NCBI GenBank assembly: GCA_964438995.1
Contig: CAYTMQ010000007.1
Coordinates: 124,001-188,000 of the forward strand
From: JABMMZ01 sp964438995
GTDB lineage: Bacteria; Bacteroidota; Bacteroidia; NS11-12g; UBA955
Length of the DNA stretch: 64,000 nucleotides
Direction of reading: 5' to 3'
Part shown: positions 26,762-36,523 of the stretch, in pieces
Numbering within the stretch: position 1 is the stretch's first letter
How the letters are laid out: each line of letters begins with the position of its first letter
The notes under the pieces: model-generated
The model's database searches: none
Told to the model about the DNA's origin: nothing
What the model saw: the letters and a program-made list of their open reading frames with translations, nothing else
Position numbers and translations under genes: made by a program

Positions 26762-27236
26762 TTAAATGTTGAGGGCATGGCCTCGATTTACGAAAACCCA
26801 GGCCTCATATTTTTTTCAAAAATATTCAACCTGGGCTAATATCTTGTCTATGACAAGAAGCTACTCTTTAGCTCGTTGTGATGGTGTTTATAAAATATTA
26901 TTTTGTCGAGGGCATGCCCGTCGACCTACATAAACATAAACCATCTCCTTTGTGTATTCTCTGCGAACTTTGTGGCATTGTGGTTTTATATATTGTCTTG
27001 GGCGCAGCCCTTCAACCTACAAGAAAGATATCCTGTATCGCGGATACGAGGTTACATTAATGCTGGCGTCAGCCCACTATTTCCTAAATCCTAACGCCTA
27101 TTCCCTTTTTTGACTTCCCGCAACCCTTGTTCGATACCTCACAACGGCGCGGGATGTCCGCTTCGCTCCCATTTGACTTTTGACTTTTTGTCTTGCGTTA
27201 GCCCCCTAAATCCTAAATCCTAATTCCTAAATCCCC
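26762..27236. repeat. Multi-hairpin intergenic repeat, copy B (inverted relative to copy A)
   Basis: This fills the gap between the SCO gene and the convergent GT-C gene and reads, on the minus strand, as a close relative of 2853-3367. The same modules occur in the same order: TTAGG words (27200-27236), agtcaaa run, the gacatcccgc/gcggga-gtc arms, a second TTAGG stretch, the gggctgcgccc hairpin, the gggcatgccc near-palindromes, cttgtc/gacaag, and the ccagg/cctgg two-tier stem. Differences are mostly in loops. One inner stem has changed both partners (atattttt/aaaaatat at 26807-26825). A segment near 27025-27065 is replaced by unrelated sequence. No coding frame is credible. Confidence 0.85.
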
Positions 27237-28443
27237 TTTTTGGCATGCAAACCATCACCATCCCAATCAAATACAATGATGCGATGAATTTTGGATGGAA
27301 TATGAGGGTGCCATAATTGTTCAATTGTAAATATTTACAGATGGATTCTAAACTCAATGCATATGCCAAACTGATGAGCACCCATTGCGCGTATTGTTTG
27401 TATCTAAATGCGAGAAGTGTAGAAAATACTATAGCTGGATGCACATAGCGCTCGTGCATTTGTGTGTTGAAAAAGAAAAATACCATCACTACTAATAGCA
27501 TCGCTTTTAACCATTGTACGGTTTCTATATTCTGCGCATTCTTATTGCGCAGTTTCTGAATGGTCGATTTTAAAATTGGAATACATATAAAAGCAGAAGC
27601 AATTAGAAACAACAACAATCCAAATTGTTTGTGGGTCATGCCAAATATAAAATTGGTGTTGTCTTTCACAAACATCAAATCGCCATTCATAATCAAGTAC
27701 CAGAAATTAAACGCATTCATGCTGATGGATTTGTAATAGTCTACTGACCCAAAAATTACATCGCCAATATTGGCCACAACGCCTGCTTTGATAAATGGAA
27801 TAAGTATGATGGTTTGAGTTAAAACCATTCCAAGACATCCCCAAATTACACCCTTCCAATTGAATCGGTACAACCACATCATGCCTAGTATAGGCAAGAA
27901 AATAATGCCTTGAAGTTTGAAATTTAATGCCAAAAGATAACACACCATCGACCAGCTGATGCGCCCTTTGTCAGCAAACACAAATGCAGCCAATATAAAG
28001 AAGGTTAAAATGCCATCAACTTGATTCCAATAATATGTGTTGTATAAAAAGCCAACATTGATTAAAGCAAATACCACATATTGCCATGGACGTTTGCTGT
28101 CTTTTACATAAGATGCGATAATGATGGCGGAAGCAACATCAAACAACAATGTGACAACTTTTAAGGTATAAATGTATGGAAATATTTTTTCTGTACCTAC
28201 AAGCCAGCCGTAGGCCCTTAGGACATACAAATACAATGGTAAATAATTTACAGTACTGCCTTCTGTATAGGCAGAGGCAATACCCTGACTGTTCATACGT
28301 GTCGCCCACATACCCCAACACGCACAGTCCCACGCATGACCAAAATTTGGCATACATACCACCAACACAACATAAGCAATTAGTCCTGCTAGTAAAAGTG
28401 TGCGATTAGTTTTTATGGCCAGTAATAACGACTGTTTTAGCAT
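27220..28443 (-). CDS. Polytopic GT-C-type membrane glycosyltransferase-like protein
   Basis: This 407-aa inner-membrane protein has about ten hydrophobic segments. An early acidic stretch (FGHAWDCACWGMWA) and YYWNQVDGI resemble the loop motifs of GT-C enzymes such as GT87/DUF2029 mannosyltransferases that use polyprenyl-linked sugars, and HERYVHPA near residue 335 is also typical. The acceptor is unknown. The start overlaps the end of the upstream GT39-like gene by 38 bases, so the two are cotranscribed. Its last five residues (RGFRN) and stop are written in the TTAGG-type words of repeat copy B, which suggests the original 3' end was replaced. Confidence 0.75.
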   Translation of the reverse strand: MLKQSLLLAIKTNRTLLLAGLIAYVVLVVCMPNFGHAWDCACWGMWATRMNSQGIASAYTEGSTVNYLPLYLYVLRAYGWLVGTEKIFPYIYTLKVVTLLFDVASAIIIASYVKDSKRPWQYVVFALINVGFLYNTYYWNQVDGILTFFILAAFVFADKGRISWSMVCYLLALNFKLQGIIFLPILGMMWLYRFNWKGVIWGCLGMVLTQTIILIPFIKAGVVANIGDVIFGSVDYYKSISMNAFNFWYLIMNGDLMFVKDNTNFIFGMTHKQFGLLLFLIASAFICIPILKSTIQKLRNKNAQNIETVQWLKAMLLVVMVFFFFNTQMHERYVHPAIVFSTLLAFRYKQYAQWVLISLAYALSLESICKYLQLNNYGTLIFHPKFIASLYLIGMVMVCMPKRGFRN

Positions 28444-29818
28444 TCTCTGTTTGCTTAATGGTATTGAATTCGTAGCGCAAAGGTAAGCTGTCTTTGTATA
28501 GGTTGCCCATTAATACTGTATCTCCTTTCTGAAGTGCTCTAAATTGACCTCTGCTGATTTCAGGGTGTTGTTTGGTGTAGAAATAAAATTCAGCATCGTA
28601 CCAATTGGCTATGTATTTTGCTTTCTGATGTTTTGGATGGGCTTTCATCATTTCACTTAATTCATAATGTCCCAAATCCAATAAAAGTCCTTGTCTCTCT
28701 ACAATGAAGTTGTATTTGTTGATGATCGGTATCGCTATACCAATGCATACTAGAAGAGTTGAAATAGTTGCTACTACTGGGTTTTTAATGGTTTTGAACA
28801 ATTGCGAAATACCCAAAGCGATGACTATGGCAACCAATGATAAATAGGGCATATCGTACCAATGGATACGCGTTTTTGCTAAACTTAAAAAGGTGATATA
28901 TCCTAACAAAAACAAACTAAAATAGATGCCGTTTCTGTCTTTTTTTACAAATAGAAGTACCATTGAAGGCACCAATAACCATATCCATAAACTGAATCTA
29001 AAGTCAAATAAGTTGACTATATAATAGTGCCATTCAGAGGTATGACCTTCTAATGCTTTTGAAAATCTGCCGTGAAAATCGTTGTTCCAAATGGCTTGCA
29101 AATAGCCAGGTTCTAGAATCTCTCTTATGCCTGTAAACAAAATAAAAGGGGCAAATGATAAGGCTATTGCAATTGAGATGGTTTTCAAACTTGAATAGTG
29201 TTTGAAATATAGAAGTATAGCAATGTATACTGGAATTGGAATCAATCCCGCTGCACTTTTACATAAAATAGCGAGACTTTGAAAAATGGTAAAACCCAAT
29301 AATGATTTAGGGTTATTGTCGACCACATACGATCTGAAATACAAAATGGCAGCCAATACAAAAGCACTTAGCAAGGCATCGTAGTCGCCTGTCATACTGC
29401 CGTGTAGTTGAATAAAGCCACCAGAGGTAGCCAATAACAAGGTGCCAAATACACTAACATAAATGCGACTTGTAATGATGTAGACGATATAAAATACGGC
29501 AAAGAAACAGGCCAATGCCGCCAATGCTGAAGGCAGTCTTATCGACCATTCATTCAATCCAAAGACTTTGATAGCTCCAACTTGAAACCACAGCAATAAA
29601 GGTGGCTTGGTGTTGTATAAATCGGGTTGGTTTTCAAACGTACTGATGATGAAACTGTTGCTTTGAGACATCTCTGCAGCATTAACAGCCAAACGAGATT
29701 CATCCCATTGTATAATGGGTAATTCGCCTAAGCGATAAAACTGAATAAATAAAACGTAAAGTGCAGCAATTGCTACGGTTGAATACTGAGTTATTCTATG
29801 CTCAAAAAATCGTTTCAA
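28406..29818 (-). CDS. GT39/ArnT-like membrane glycosyltransferase (PMT_2 family)
   Basis: This 470-aa polytopic protein has the GT-C signature in the first loop: IIQWDESRLAVNAAEM (about 35-50, Asp-Glu pair) and TKPPLLLWFQ (about 69-78), followed by about ten membrane segments and a C-terminal soluble tail. ArnT/PMT-like enzymes move a sugar from a polyprenyl phosphate to lipid A, protein or glycan on the periplasmic side. There is no usable ATG: the start is TTG at 29818, one base after the cphA stop, and the first downstream Met would cut into the catalytic loop. Protein glycosylation of the T9SS cargo is a possible but unproved role. Confidence 0.82.
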   Translation of the reverse strand: MKRFFEHRITQYSTVAIAALYVLFIQFYRLGELPIIQWDESRLAVNAAEMSQSNSFIISTFENQPDLYNTKPPLLLWFQVGAIKVFGLNEWSIRLPSALAALACFFAVFYIVYIITSRIYVSVFGTLLLATSGGFIQLHGSMTGDYDALLSAFVLAAILYFRSYVVDNNPKSLLGFTIFQSLAILCKSAAGLIPIPVYIAILLYFKHYSSLKTISIAIALSFAPFILFTGIREILEPGYLQAIWNNDFHGRFSKALEGHTSEWHYYIVNLFDFRFSLWIWLLVPSMVLLFVKKDRNGIYFSLFLLGYITFLSLAKTRIHWYDMPYLSLVAIVIALGISQLFKTIKNPVVATISTLLVCIGIAIPIINKYNFIVERQGLLLDLGHYELSEMMKAHPKHQKAKYIANWYDAEFYFYTKQHPEISRGQFRALQKGDTVLMGNLYKDSLPLRYEFNTIKQTENAKTVVITGHKN

Positions 29819-29819
29819 T

Positions 29820-32453
29820 CTAGGCTTTTAAATGTAACTGACCAGTTTCTTCCTTCGCTTTAAGCTCCATGATTTGCTCTAATGCATCCGGAATAACATC
29901 GCTACAAATAACGATAAAAGAATCCATTTCTGCATTTTGAATGGCGTAATCAATCGCTTCTCTTTCAGCTGGAATAATGGTGATTTTTTTATTAGGGTCG
30001 ATATTCTTAATGCCTTTTACCATTAAGTCGATGATTTCGTTTTCTGTACGTCCTCTTAAATTGCGGTCTTGACGGATGACAACCTCGTCAAATATTCTCG
30101 CAGCTTCTTCGCCTAGTGAAATGGTGTCCTCATCTCTTCTGTCACCAACACCAGCAATGATACCAACCTTTTTGCCTGTTTCTGTTTTAGCCAAAAATTT
30201 GCCAATGGCAATCAATCCTGCAGTATTGTGGGCATAATCAACCATCACACTGAAATGTTTAAAGTTGAATAAGTTCATCCTTCCAGGCGTTTGAGCAGGA
30301 GATGGGATAAAGGTTTGCAATCCAGATTTGATATCTTCAATTTTGAAGTTTCTTAAGTATGATGCCAATACAACTGGTAAGCAGTTAGCGATATTGAATT
30401 CTGCTCTACCACCAAATGTCATTGGAATATTCGTAACTTTTTCTACGCGAATTTTCCATGTGCCTTTCATGATGGTGACATATCCATTTTCATATACTGC
30501 GGCTAGTCCACCTTTTTTACAATGGTCTACAATGCGCTGATTGGTTTCGTCCATGCTAAACAAAGCCAGCTTACATTGAATGCTGTCTTTCATCTTGTAT
30601 ACTAAGTCGTCATCGGCATTTAAAATGGCATGACCCTCTGGGAAAACAGATTCAACAACAACAGATTTTACTCTAGCCAACTGGTCTAAAGTATCTATGC
30701 CTTGCAAGCCTAAATGATCTGCAGCAATGTTCGTGATGATGCCTATATCGCAATTGTGAAAGCCTAAACCAGCTCTTAAAATACCCCCTCTGGCGCATTC
30801 TAAAACAGCAAAATCAACAGTAGGGTCTTTCAATACAAACTCTGCTGAAATCGGTCCAGTACAATCACCTCTCATCATCATTTCATTTTGAATGTAAACT
30901 CCATCGGTAGTTGTATAACCTACTTTATAGCCCACTTGTTTACAGATATGAGCCATCAAACGGGTGGTGGTAGTTTTACCATTTGTACCTGATATGGCGA
31001 TGATAGGAATCCTTGCACTAGTGCCAGTTGGATACAACATGTCTATTACAGGTTCTGCAACGTTTCTTGGGATACCAACAGTTGGTTCTAAGTGCATTCT
31101 AAATCCTGGAGCAGCATTTACTTCTAAAACAGCACCTCCATTTTCGGTGATAGGTACACTGAGGTCAGGTGTCATGATGTCAATACCACAAATATCCAAT
31201 CCAATAATTCTGGCGATACGTTCGCACATAAAAATGTTGCTAGGATGTACATGGTCGGTAACATCTTCGGCGGTTCCTCCTGTACTAATATTTGCTGTTG
31301 GTTTCAACAACAGTTCATAGTCTTTTGGTAAAACAGTTTCTAGAGTAAATCCTTTGTCTTCTAATATCTGATTGGTAAAATGATCTACTTTGATGGCAGT
31401 TAAAACTTTTTCGTGACCATAGCCTCTGCGAGGGTCTGAATTAACAATGTCAATCAGTTCTTGAATGTTGTGTTTGCCATCACCAATTACACAAGCTGGA
31501 GTGCGTTTTGCGGCAGCAACAAATTTGTAATTGATCACCAATACACGGTGGTCGTATCCAGTGATGAATTTTTCAACGATTACAGATCTTGAATAGTGTT
31601 TGGCAGCATCAAATCCGATTTTTAAATCTTCCCAGTTGGTCATATTTGTAGTTGCTCCTTTGCCATGATTGCCATTAATTGGCTTTGTAACCAAAGGATA
31701 ACCAATTCTAGAAGCAGCAACTTCTAAATCTTCTAAATCATAACAAATGCGGCCTTTTGGAACAGGAATTTCAGCTGATTCTAACAACAGTTTTGTGTCT
31801 TCTTTGTCGCATGCAATTTCTACAGCTATGCTGCTTGTAGTGCTTGCAACTGTGGCTTGAATTCTGCGTTGATTGATGCCGTAACCTAATTGTACAAGCG
31901 AACGACCATTCAAACGGATGAATGGAATATTGCGTTTGATGGCTTCTTCAACCAGACTGCCAGTCGATGGTCCAAGTCGCTCTTCTTCTCTAATTTCTCT
32001 TAAGCGCTGAATGTCCTCTTCTAAAGAATACGCTTGGTTGTTGATTAAGGCTTCTGCAATTCTAACACTGGCTTTAGCAGCGTAAACACCAGCTTTGGCT
32101 TCCCAATAATTGAATACAACATTGTATACACCTTTGGTAGATGTTTCTCTGGTGCGACCAAAGCCGCAATTCATGCCTGCTAATGTTTGAATTTCTAAGG
32201 CTATATGTTCTATTACATGTCCCATCCAAGTGCCTTCTTCAACTCTTTGGAAAAATCCTCCTGGTACTCCCGGACTGCAACGATGCGCAAACATCGATGG
32301 AAACATGATCTTTAATCGTTCTCCAAAACCATCAATCTTATTTGTAGGTCTTTCTTCCATGTCCTCTAGGTCTAAGCGCATAACAATTAATTTGTGACGT
32401 CTTATACTCCAGTAATTCGGACCATTCATGGTTTTGATATCAATGATTTTCAT
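29820..32453 (-). CDS. cphA: Cyanophycin synthetase
   Basis: This 877-aa enzyme polymerises Asp and Arg with ATP into multi-L-arginyl-poly-L-aspartate storage polymer. The N-terminal domain (1-160, with GHVIEHIALEIQTLAGM) is followed by an ATP-grasp domain (about 210-475, KPINGNHGKGATTN) and a Mur-ligase-like domain with the P-loop ISGTNGKTTTT at 487-497 and VDYAHN further on. All regions are present and the length is normal for CphA1. Cyanophycinase and isoaspartyl dipeptidase genes, which often accompany cphA, are not in the window. The gene is flanked by membrane glycosyltransferase-like genes, with the GT39-like start one base after its stop. Confidence 0.95.
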   Translation of the reverse strand: MKIIDIKTMNGPNYWSIRRHKLIVMRLDLEDMEERPTNKIDGFGERLKIMFPSMFAHRCSPGVPGGFFQRVEEGTWMGHVIEHIALEIQTLAGMNCGFGRTRETSTKGVYNVVFNYWEAKAGVYAAKASVRIAEALINNQAYSLEEDIQRLREIREEERLGPSTGSLVEEAIKRNIPFIRLNGRSLVQLGYGINQRRIQATVASTTSSIAVEIACDKEDTKLLLESAEIPVPKGRICYDLEDLEVAASRIGYPLVTKPINGNHGKGATTNMTNWEDLKIGFDAAKHYSRSVIVEKFITGYDHRVLVINYKFVAAAKRTPACVIGDGKHNIQELIDIVNSDPRRGYGHEKVLTAIKVDHFTNQILEDKGFTLETVLPKDYELLLKPTANISTGGTAEDVTDHVHPSNIFMCERIARIIGLDICGIDIMTPDLSVPITENGGAVLEVNAAPGFRMHLEPTVGIPRNVAEPVIDMLYPTGTSARIPIIAISGTNGKTTTTRLMAHICKQVGYKVGYTTTDGVYIQNEMMMRGDCTGPISAEFVLKDPTVDFAVLECARGGILRAGLGFHNCDIGIITNIAADHLGLQGIDTLDQLARVKSVVVESVFPEGHAILNADDDLVYKMKDSIQCKLALFSMDETNQRIVDHCKKGGLAAVYENGYVTIMKGTWKIRVEKVTNIPMTFGGRAEFNIANCLPVVLASYLRNFKIEDIKSGLQTFIPSPAQTPGRMNLFNFKHFSVMVDYAHNTAGLIAIGKFLAKTETGKKVGIIAGVGDRRDEDTISLGEEAARIFDEVVIRQDRNLRGRTENEIIDLMVKGIKNIDPNKKITIIPAEREAIDYAIQNAEMDSFIVICSDVIPDALEQIMELKAKEETGQLHLKA

Positions 32454-32577
32454 ATGCCTTTATTCGTTAACTACTGCAATAAAGGAATGTTTTCTCAAAT
32501 AAACAATAAAGACTCACAATAATTTTAATGAAACCCCATTTTTATTGTAAACTAGCGTCCGCGATGCAGGGCATCCA

Positions 32578-34290
32578 TTATCGATACCTTATCTTTTTTA
32601 TTCTTAATTTTTCTATAGCAACGATACAAGGTACTCTGCTTCCGGTGCTCTTTAATTGGATGTCGATTTTAGACGAATCACTTAACGTTTGATGGATAAG
32701 AAATTGAAATTTAAAGGATGTCGGAACCAATGATTCAACCTTCCGACACAGTAATAAAGTTTGTTGCTCAACATATTTGCCATCGTCAGTAACTAAGATG
32801 TCTAGATAGGCATCTTTATTTACGTTGGTCGCTTTAAAGTAAAGGTCAAACAACATAGAAGAGTCTCCAACATTGATGTAACCAATAGGTACGTTTAAAG
32901 ATGAATTGAGTGCCAAATCGCAGTCTAAATCGATTTCACTATGATACTGTACTGAATCAAATCGACTAAAATCCCAGAAAGGAGAGGTGCTGTAATTGTA
33001 TACCTTATCGGTTTTTAAATACACCATTTCAAAACGCTTTTTGTCCATATCACACCAATTGATGATGTTGTTGAAAAACTGATACACAACAATGCGGTTG
33101 TAATAGGTTAAAAGCATCAGAATACTAACAACTACCCATCTGATTTTAGAACTGTTTAATATGGTTTTGGTGCTATATCCTGCTAATAAAACAATCAAGC
33201 TGTAGTACTCTGTAATTGGTCGGCAGCCCGCTGTGCAACCATAGTGCAAGTAGTACCAGCATGACATCAAATACAAAGTAACAATTCCAATAATGATGCT
33301 TAAAGTGGCTTTTGTAAATTGTTTTTGAAATATAAGTAATGCAATAGAAGTTAAAAGCACCAGCACAATGCCAGGGGTATAAACAGCCCAACCACAATTG
33401 TAACTAAAAATAAATTCAAATAATTGAGGGTGACTTAGGTCCAATGTTTCTTTTCCATATGGATAGACATACAATTGACCTGTCTGCCAAAACCACAACA
33501 GCGATTGAACCATAGGAAAGAAACACGATGCAACGATTGTTAAGACAATGTTTTTGTGTTTCAATAAGGTGAAAAAGGATTTGCCCCAAATGATTGGAAC
33601 TATTAAAATGACGATACCATTTAAGGGTCTGATAATGGTAATTAAACCAAAAATCAATCCTGAAAGTATGTAGTATTTTGCACTGACATTGGATTTGATT
33701 TGATACACACAAAAGGCAAATGCTGAAAATGCAAAGTATGAGAAAGCATGGCTGTAGGCCGCATCATAAGATGTATAAACAAATAAATTGGTGCCAAAGA
33801 TTCCAAATGACACCAACGCGATTGAAACCAAAGGTGTTTGACCGATTTTCATCAGGAGCATATACAAAAGCAAACTGCCAATCAACACATAAAAAATACT
33901 TGAAATGAGTATGAATGTGTGATGGGTGTTGTCGAATTCATCATTTGAAAAAAGCTGTGCAATCAGGTAGAATGGGGCTTCCAATAATGCGGGACCGCAA
34001 TAATATTTGCATACTTTTTCTCCATTGTCAAGTTGGTTGACTACTGGAGGTATGTAATTTTTGTAAGCCTCTTGATGTCTAACAACGGTATCTAAAAATT
34101 CAAAGTTTGGGTCGTGGTATTTGAAAAATGCCGGTAAAATCAAGTAGTAACCAAAGGCATCTTCATTAATGACTTTGTTGGTTCTGTTGTAATCAACGAC
34201 CGTTTCTTTGACCTCAAAACAGTAGAAAATTGAAAATACAACAAATAGAAAAGCCGGCACAAAACGTTTAAGATGTCTCAAACGTTCCAT
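32578..34290 (-). CDS. Polytopic membrane protein, GT-C-like, with extracytoplasmic C-terminal domain
   Basis: This 570-aa protein has about eleven hydrophobic segments (residues 10-400) and a soluble C-terminal part (about 410-570) that is beta-rich. The first loop has DAFGYYLILPAFF and the mid region has IIRPLNG, both common in uncharacterised Bacteroidota membrane proteins related to GT-C glycosyltransferases. CGPALLEAPFYL is also conserved in such proteins. Donor and acceptor are unknown. The M43 protease gene lies four bases upstream on the same strand and may share its transcript. The cphA gene follows after a 124-base gap without recognised features. Confidence 0.6.
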   Translation of the reverse strand: MERLRHLKRFVPAFLFVVFSIFYCFEVKETVVDYNRTNKVINEDAFGYYLILPAFFKYHDPNFEFLDTVVRHQEAYKNYIPPVVNQLDNGEKVCKYYCGPALLEAPFYLIAQLFSNDEFDNTHHTFILISSIFYVLIGSLLLYMLLMKIGQTPLVSIALVSFGIFGTNLFVYTSYDAAYSHAFSYFAFSAFAFCVYQIKSNVSAKYYILSGLIFGLITIIRPLNGIVILIVPIIWGKSFFTLLKHKNIVLTIVASCFFPMVQSLLWFWQTGQLYVYPYGKETLDLSHPQLFEFIFSYNCGWAVYTPGIVLVLLTSIALLIFQKQFTKATLSIIIGIVTLYLMSCWYYLHYGCTAGCRPITEYYSLIVLLAGYSTKTILNSSKIRWVVVSILMLLTYYNRIVVYQFFNNIINWCDMDKKRFEMVYLKTDKVYNYSTSPFWDFSRFDSVQYHSEIDLDCDLALNSSLNVPIGYINVGDSSMLFDLYFKATNVNKDAYLDILVTDDGKYVEQQTLLLCRKVESLVPTSFKFQFLIHQTLSDSSKIDIQLKSTGSRVPCIVAIEKLRIKKIRYR

Positions 34291-34294
34291 GTTA

Positions 34295-35641
34295 TTACTG
34301 TAAAATAACCGCTTGTTTATGGACTACTTCGTTTGAAGAATTTCTGATGGTGATGTAATACACCGCTTTTGCTAAAGCAACTGTATCAAGTTTGATATCC
34401 TTATTAGATGTCATCTTAACACTTAAAACCTGTTTGCCACACATGTCTACAACATCTACTGTGTAGTTTTGTTGCATGTTTTCAGCAATGCGTATTGTTA
34501 TGTCTTTGTCGCCATAAGATGGATTAGGATATACACTGACATTGAAATCTACATTAGGTGGCGGAAGAATGGTGTCGTATTCTACCACGCGTTTTGGCAA
34601 TGATGGTCTTAAATTGTTTAAGACAAATCGCATCATAGCTGCTTGTTGCTTGGTAAACATTGCTGCACAGCCATCTAAGGCGTAATCCATATAGTTTTCT
34701 GTTTGGTCTGGCTTGTCGTTTGTAGCGTCAACACAGGTGTTTTGACCACCGCAAGTCGAGTTAGATACTCTTGCATTTGGTGTGTCTTCAATACCGTCGT
34801 CTACAGAACAACCACTCGCTGAATTGCCATCACCCCAAACATGTCGTAGGCCAAGATAATGACCAACTTCGTGCACAGCAGTTTTCCCTTCAACATATTT
34901 TGTTGGGGAAAGAGGACTCATTCTACCAACTACTTTGTAATGCAATACAACACCAGATTCATAGTCGTTGGTATCTTTTGTAAGACCAGTGTTATTCCAA
35001 TTTGGAGAACCAGTAGGAGGGGTTGCAAATCCGTAAACAATTCCAATTGGATTTGGATACTCCATGTCGCATACCCAGAAGTTTAGGTATTTGGTAGGAT
35101 CCCACGCTCTTTTGCCAAATGTAGAATATTTCATATCTAATGAATATGCGCCAAACTGATTGGTAGCAAAGGTTGTTTTAGTCGTTGAAGTTCTGGTAAT
35201 ACCTGTTGTGGCATTGCCGTTTTCATCTATAGTTGCAAGTTTAAATTGGATTCTTACATCTGCTGCAATAGGTTTAAAAATGGAACGAATTCTTGAAGTG
35301 TCTGTTGTTAATTTGCGGTATGCATAATTCAACTCGCGAATTTGATTGTGAATGAGTGAATCGTTGATGTTCTCTGTAGAGTTGTTGTAAATGATATGAA
35401 ACACTACAGGAATCTCGAAATACAAAGTATCTGCTATGATTTGTCTCTTAGAATTTTGTAATTCTTTGTACTGACTTAAAGCCTCTTGAAACCAAGCTTC
35501 TTGCCATTGTAAGTAATTTGGTTGTCTTTTGATGATGCGCTCAACTTCGGTTTTATAACCACAAATTTCATGTGGCTCGGTTTGAGCATTTACATTGTGA
35601 ACAGAGAGTAATAGTGCGAAACAAATAAATAAATTTTTCAT
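34295..35641 (-). CDS. M43 (pappalysin/cytophagalysin-type) zinc protease with T9SS type A sorting domain
   Basis: This is a 448-aa secreted protease. The ATG at 35641 begins a clean signal peptide (MKNLFICFALLLSVHNVNAQ); a longer frame would overlap the upstream gene. The metzincin site is HEVGHYLGLRHVWGD (His257, Glu258, His261, His267), with the Met-turn in NYMDYALDGCAAMF. The propeptide-like region precedes it, and the C-terminal type A sorting domain runs from VYPNPSYGDKDI to HKQAVILQ. It should act outside the cell. It starts four bases after the PaaG-like gene, and it is unclear whether they are functionally linked. Confidence 0.92.
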   Translation of the reverse strand: MKNLFICFALLLSVHNVNAQTEPHEICGYKTEVERIIKRQPNYLQWQEAWFQEALSQYKELQNSKRQIIADTLYFEIPVVFHIIYNNSTENINDSLIHNQIRELNYAYRKLTTDTSRIRSIFKPIAADVRIQFKLATIDENGNATTGITRTSTTKTTFATNQFGAYSLDMKYSTFGKRAWDPTKYLNFWVCDMEYPNPIGIVYGFATPPTGSPNWNNTGLTKDTNDYESGVVLHYKVVGRMSPLSPTKYVEGKTAVHEVGHYLGLRHVWGDGNSASGCSVDDGIEDTPNARVSNSTCGGQNTCVDATNDKPDQTENYMDYALDGCAAMFTKQQAAMMRFVLNNLRPSLPKRVVEYDTILPPPNVDFNVSVYPNPSYGDKDITIRIAENMQQNYTVDVVDMCGKQVLSVKMTSNKDIKLDTVALAKAVYYITIRNSSNEVVHKQAVILQ

Positions 35642-35645
35642 GGGC

Positions 35646-36428
35646 TTATTTTCCAGTAAATACAGGTTTGCGTTTTTCGTTAAAGGCTGCAACACCTTCT
35701 TTGTTGTCTGAGCTACTGCCTGCTACTTCTTGGCAATACGCTTCATATTCTAACATCGCTTCTAGGTCGCTGTTAAACGATCTATTCAGCATTTTTTTCA
35801 TTAATCCTATGGCTTTGGTAGGTGCGTTAGCGTAGTAATTTGCGACATTAGCAGTTTCTTCATCCAATTGTTCTGCTGGTACACATCTGTTTACCATGCC
35901 CCATTCATACGCTTGTTTTGCCGTAACCTTTGATCCCATGGTGGCCAATTCAAATGCTCTTGCACTGCCTACCAACCTTGGTAAAAAGAAAGAAGAACCA
36001 CTATCTAAAACTAGACCTACATTGATGAATACTTCTATCAAACTGGCATTTTCTGATGCTACAATAAAATCAGAGGCAAGTGCTAGAGAACACCCTGCAC
36101 CCGCAGCAACCCCATTAAGTCTGCAAACGATTGGTTTAGACATGTTGCGCATTTCACGAATGATTGGATTGTAACGTTTGTGCAAAGAATCTATGAACGA
36201 ACGTTTCTCTGCTCCAGCTATGGCCTTTAAATCTTGTCCGCTGCAAAATGCTTTACCAGAACCTGTTAAAACCACCACTCTACACTCTTCGTCTCTTTTC
36301 GCAGATTTTAAAGCATCTTGCAATTCATAACTTTGTTCGTCATTAAATGCATTAAAAACATCAGGTCTGTTTAAGGTAATTGTGGTTATTGAACCGTTCT
36401 TTTCGTAAAGTAAGCAACTATAAGCCAT
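35646..36428 (-). CDS. Enoyl-CoA hydratase/isomerase family protein, PaaG-like
   Basis: This 260-aa crotonase-fold protein has the CoA/oxyanion-hole segments SGSGKAFCSGQDL-type (56-67) and NGVAAGAGCSLALASD (105-120). VGLVLDSGSSFFLPRLVG (137-154) contains the Asp (Asp142) characteristic of 1,2-epoxyphenylacetyl-CoA isomerase PaaG, and the hydratase Glu pair is missing. Phenylacetate-type ring-epoxide isomerisation or a double-bond isomerase reaction in fatty-acid breakdown is likely. No other paa gene is present in the window, so the pathway is uncertain. The ATG at 36428 is preceded by a TAAATTTG box. Confidence 0.87.
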   Translation of the reverse strand: MAYSCLLYEKNGSITTITLNRPDVFNAFNDEQSYELQDALKSAKRDEECRVVVLTGSGKAFCSGQDLKAIAGAEKRSFIDSLHKRYNPIIREMRNMSKPIVCRLNGVAAGAGCSLALASDFIVASENASLIEVFINVGLVLDSGSSFFLPRLVGSARAFELATMGSKVTAKQAYEWGMVNRCVPAEQLDEETANVANYYANAPTKAIGLMKKMLNRSFNSDLEAMLEYEAYCQEVAGSSSDNKEGVAAFNEKRKPVFTGK

Positions 36429-36435
36429 AAAAGTA

Positions 36436-36443
36436 CAAATTTA
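36436..36443 (-). promoter_or_regulatory. Putative -7 element of the PaaG-like gene
   Basis: On the minus strand TAAATTTG is an exact TAnnTTTG match ending seven bases before the ATG at 36428. No -33 element was recognised. Confidence 0.4.
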
Positions 36444-36523
36444 ATGAATTTTAGGCACAATTCAAAAAAATAGATGTCAGTCTATATGTCTGAATAGCAA
36501 GTGTTTGAAGAAAATATTATCAG

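Noticed and set aside
26878..27094. Small open frames inside repeat copy B
   Set aside because: They are not conserved in copy A, where stops interrupt the corresponding frames, and they lie in hairpin-forming sequence.
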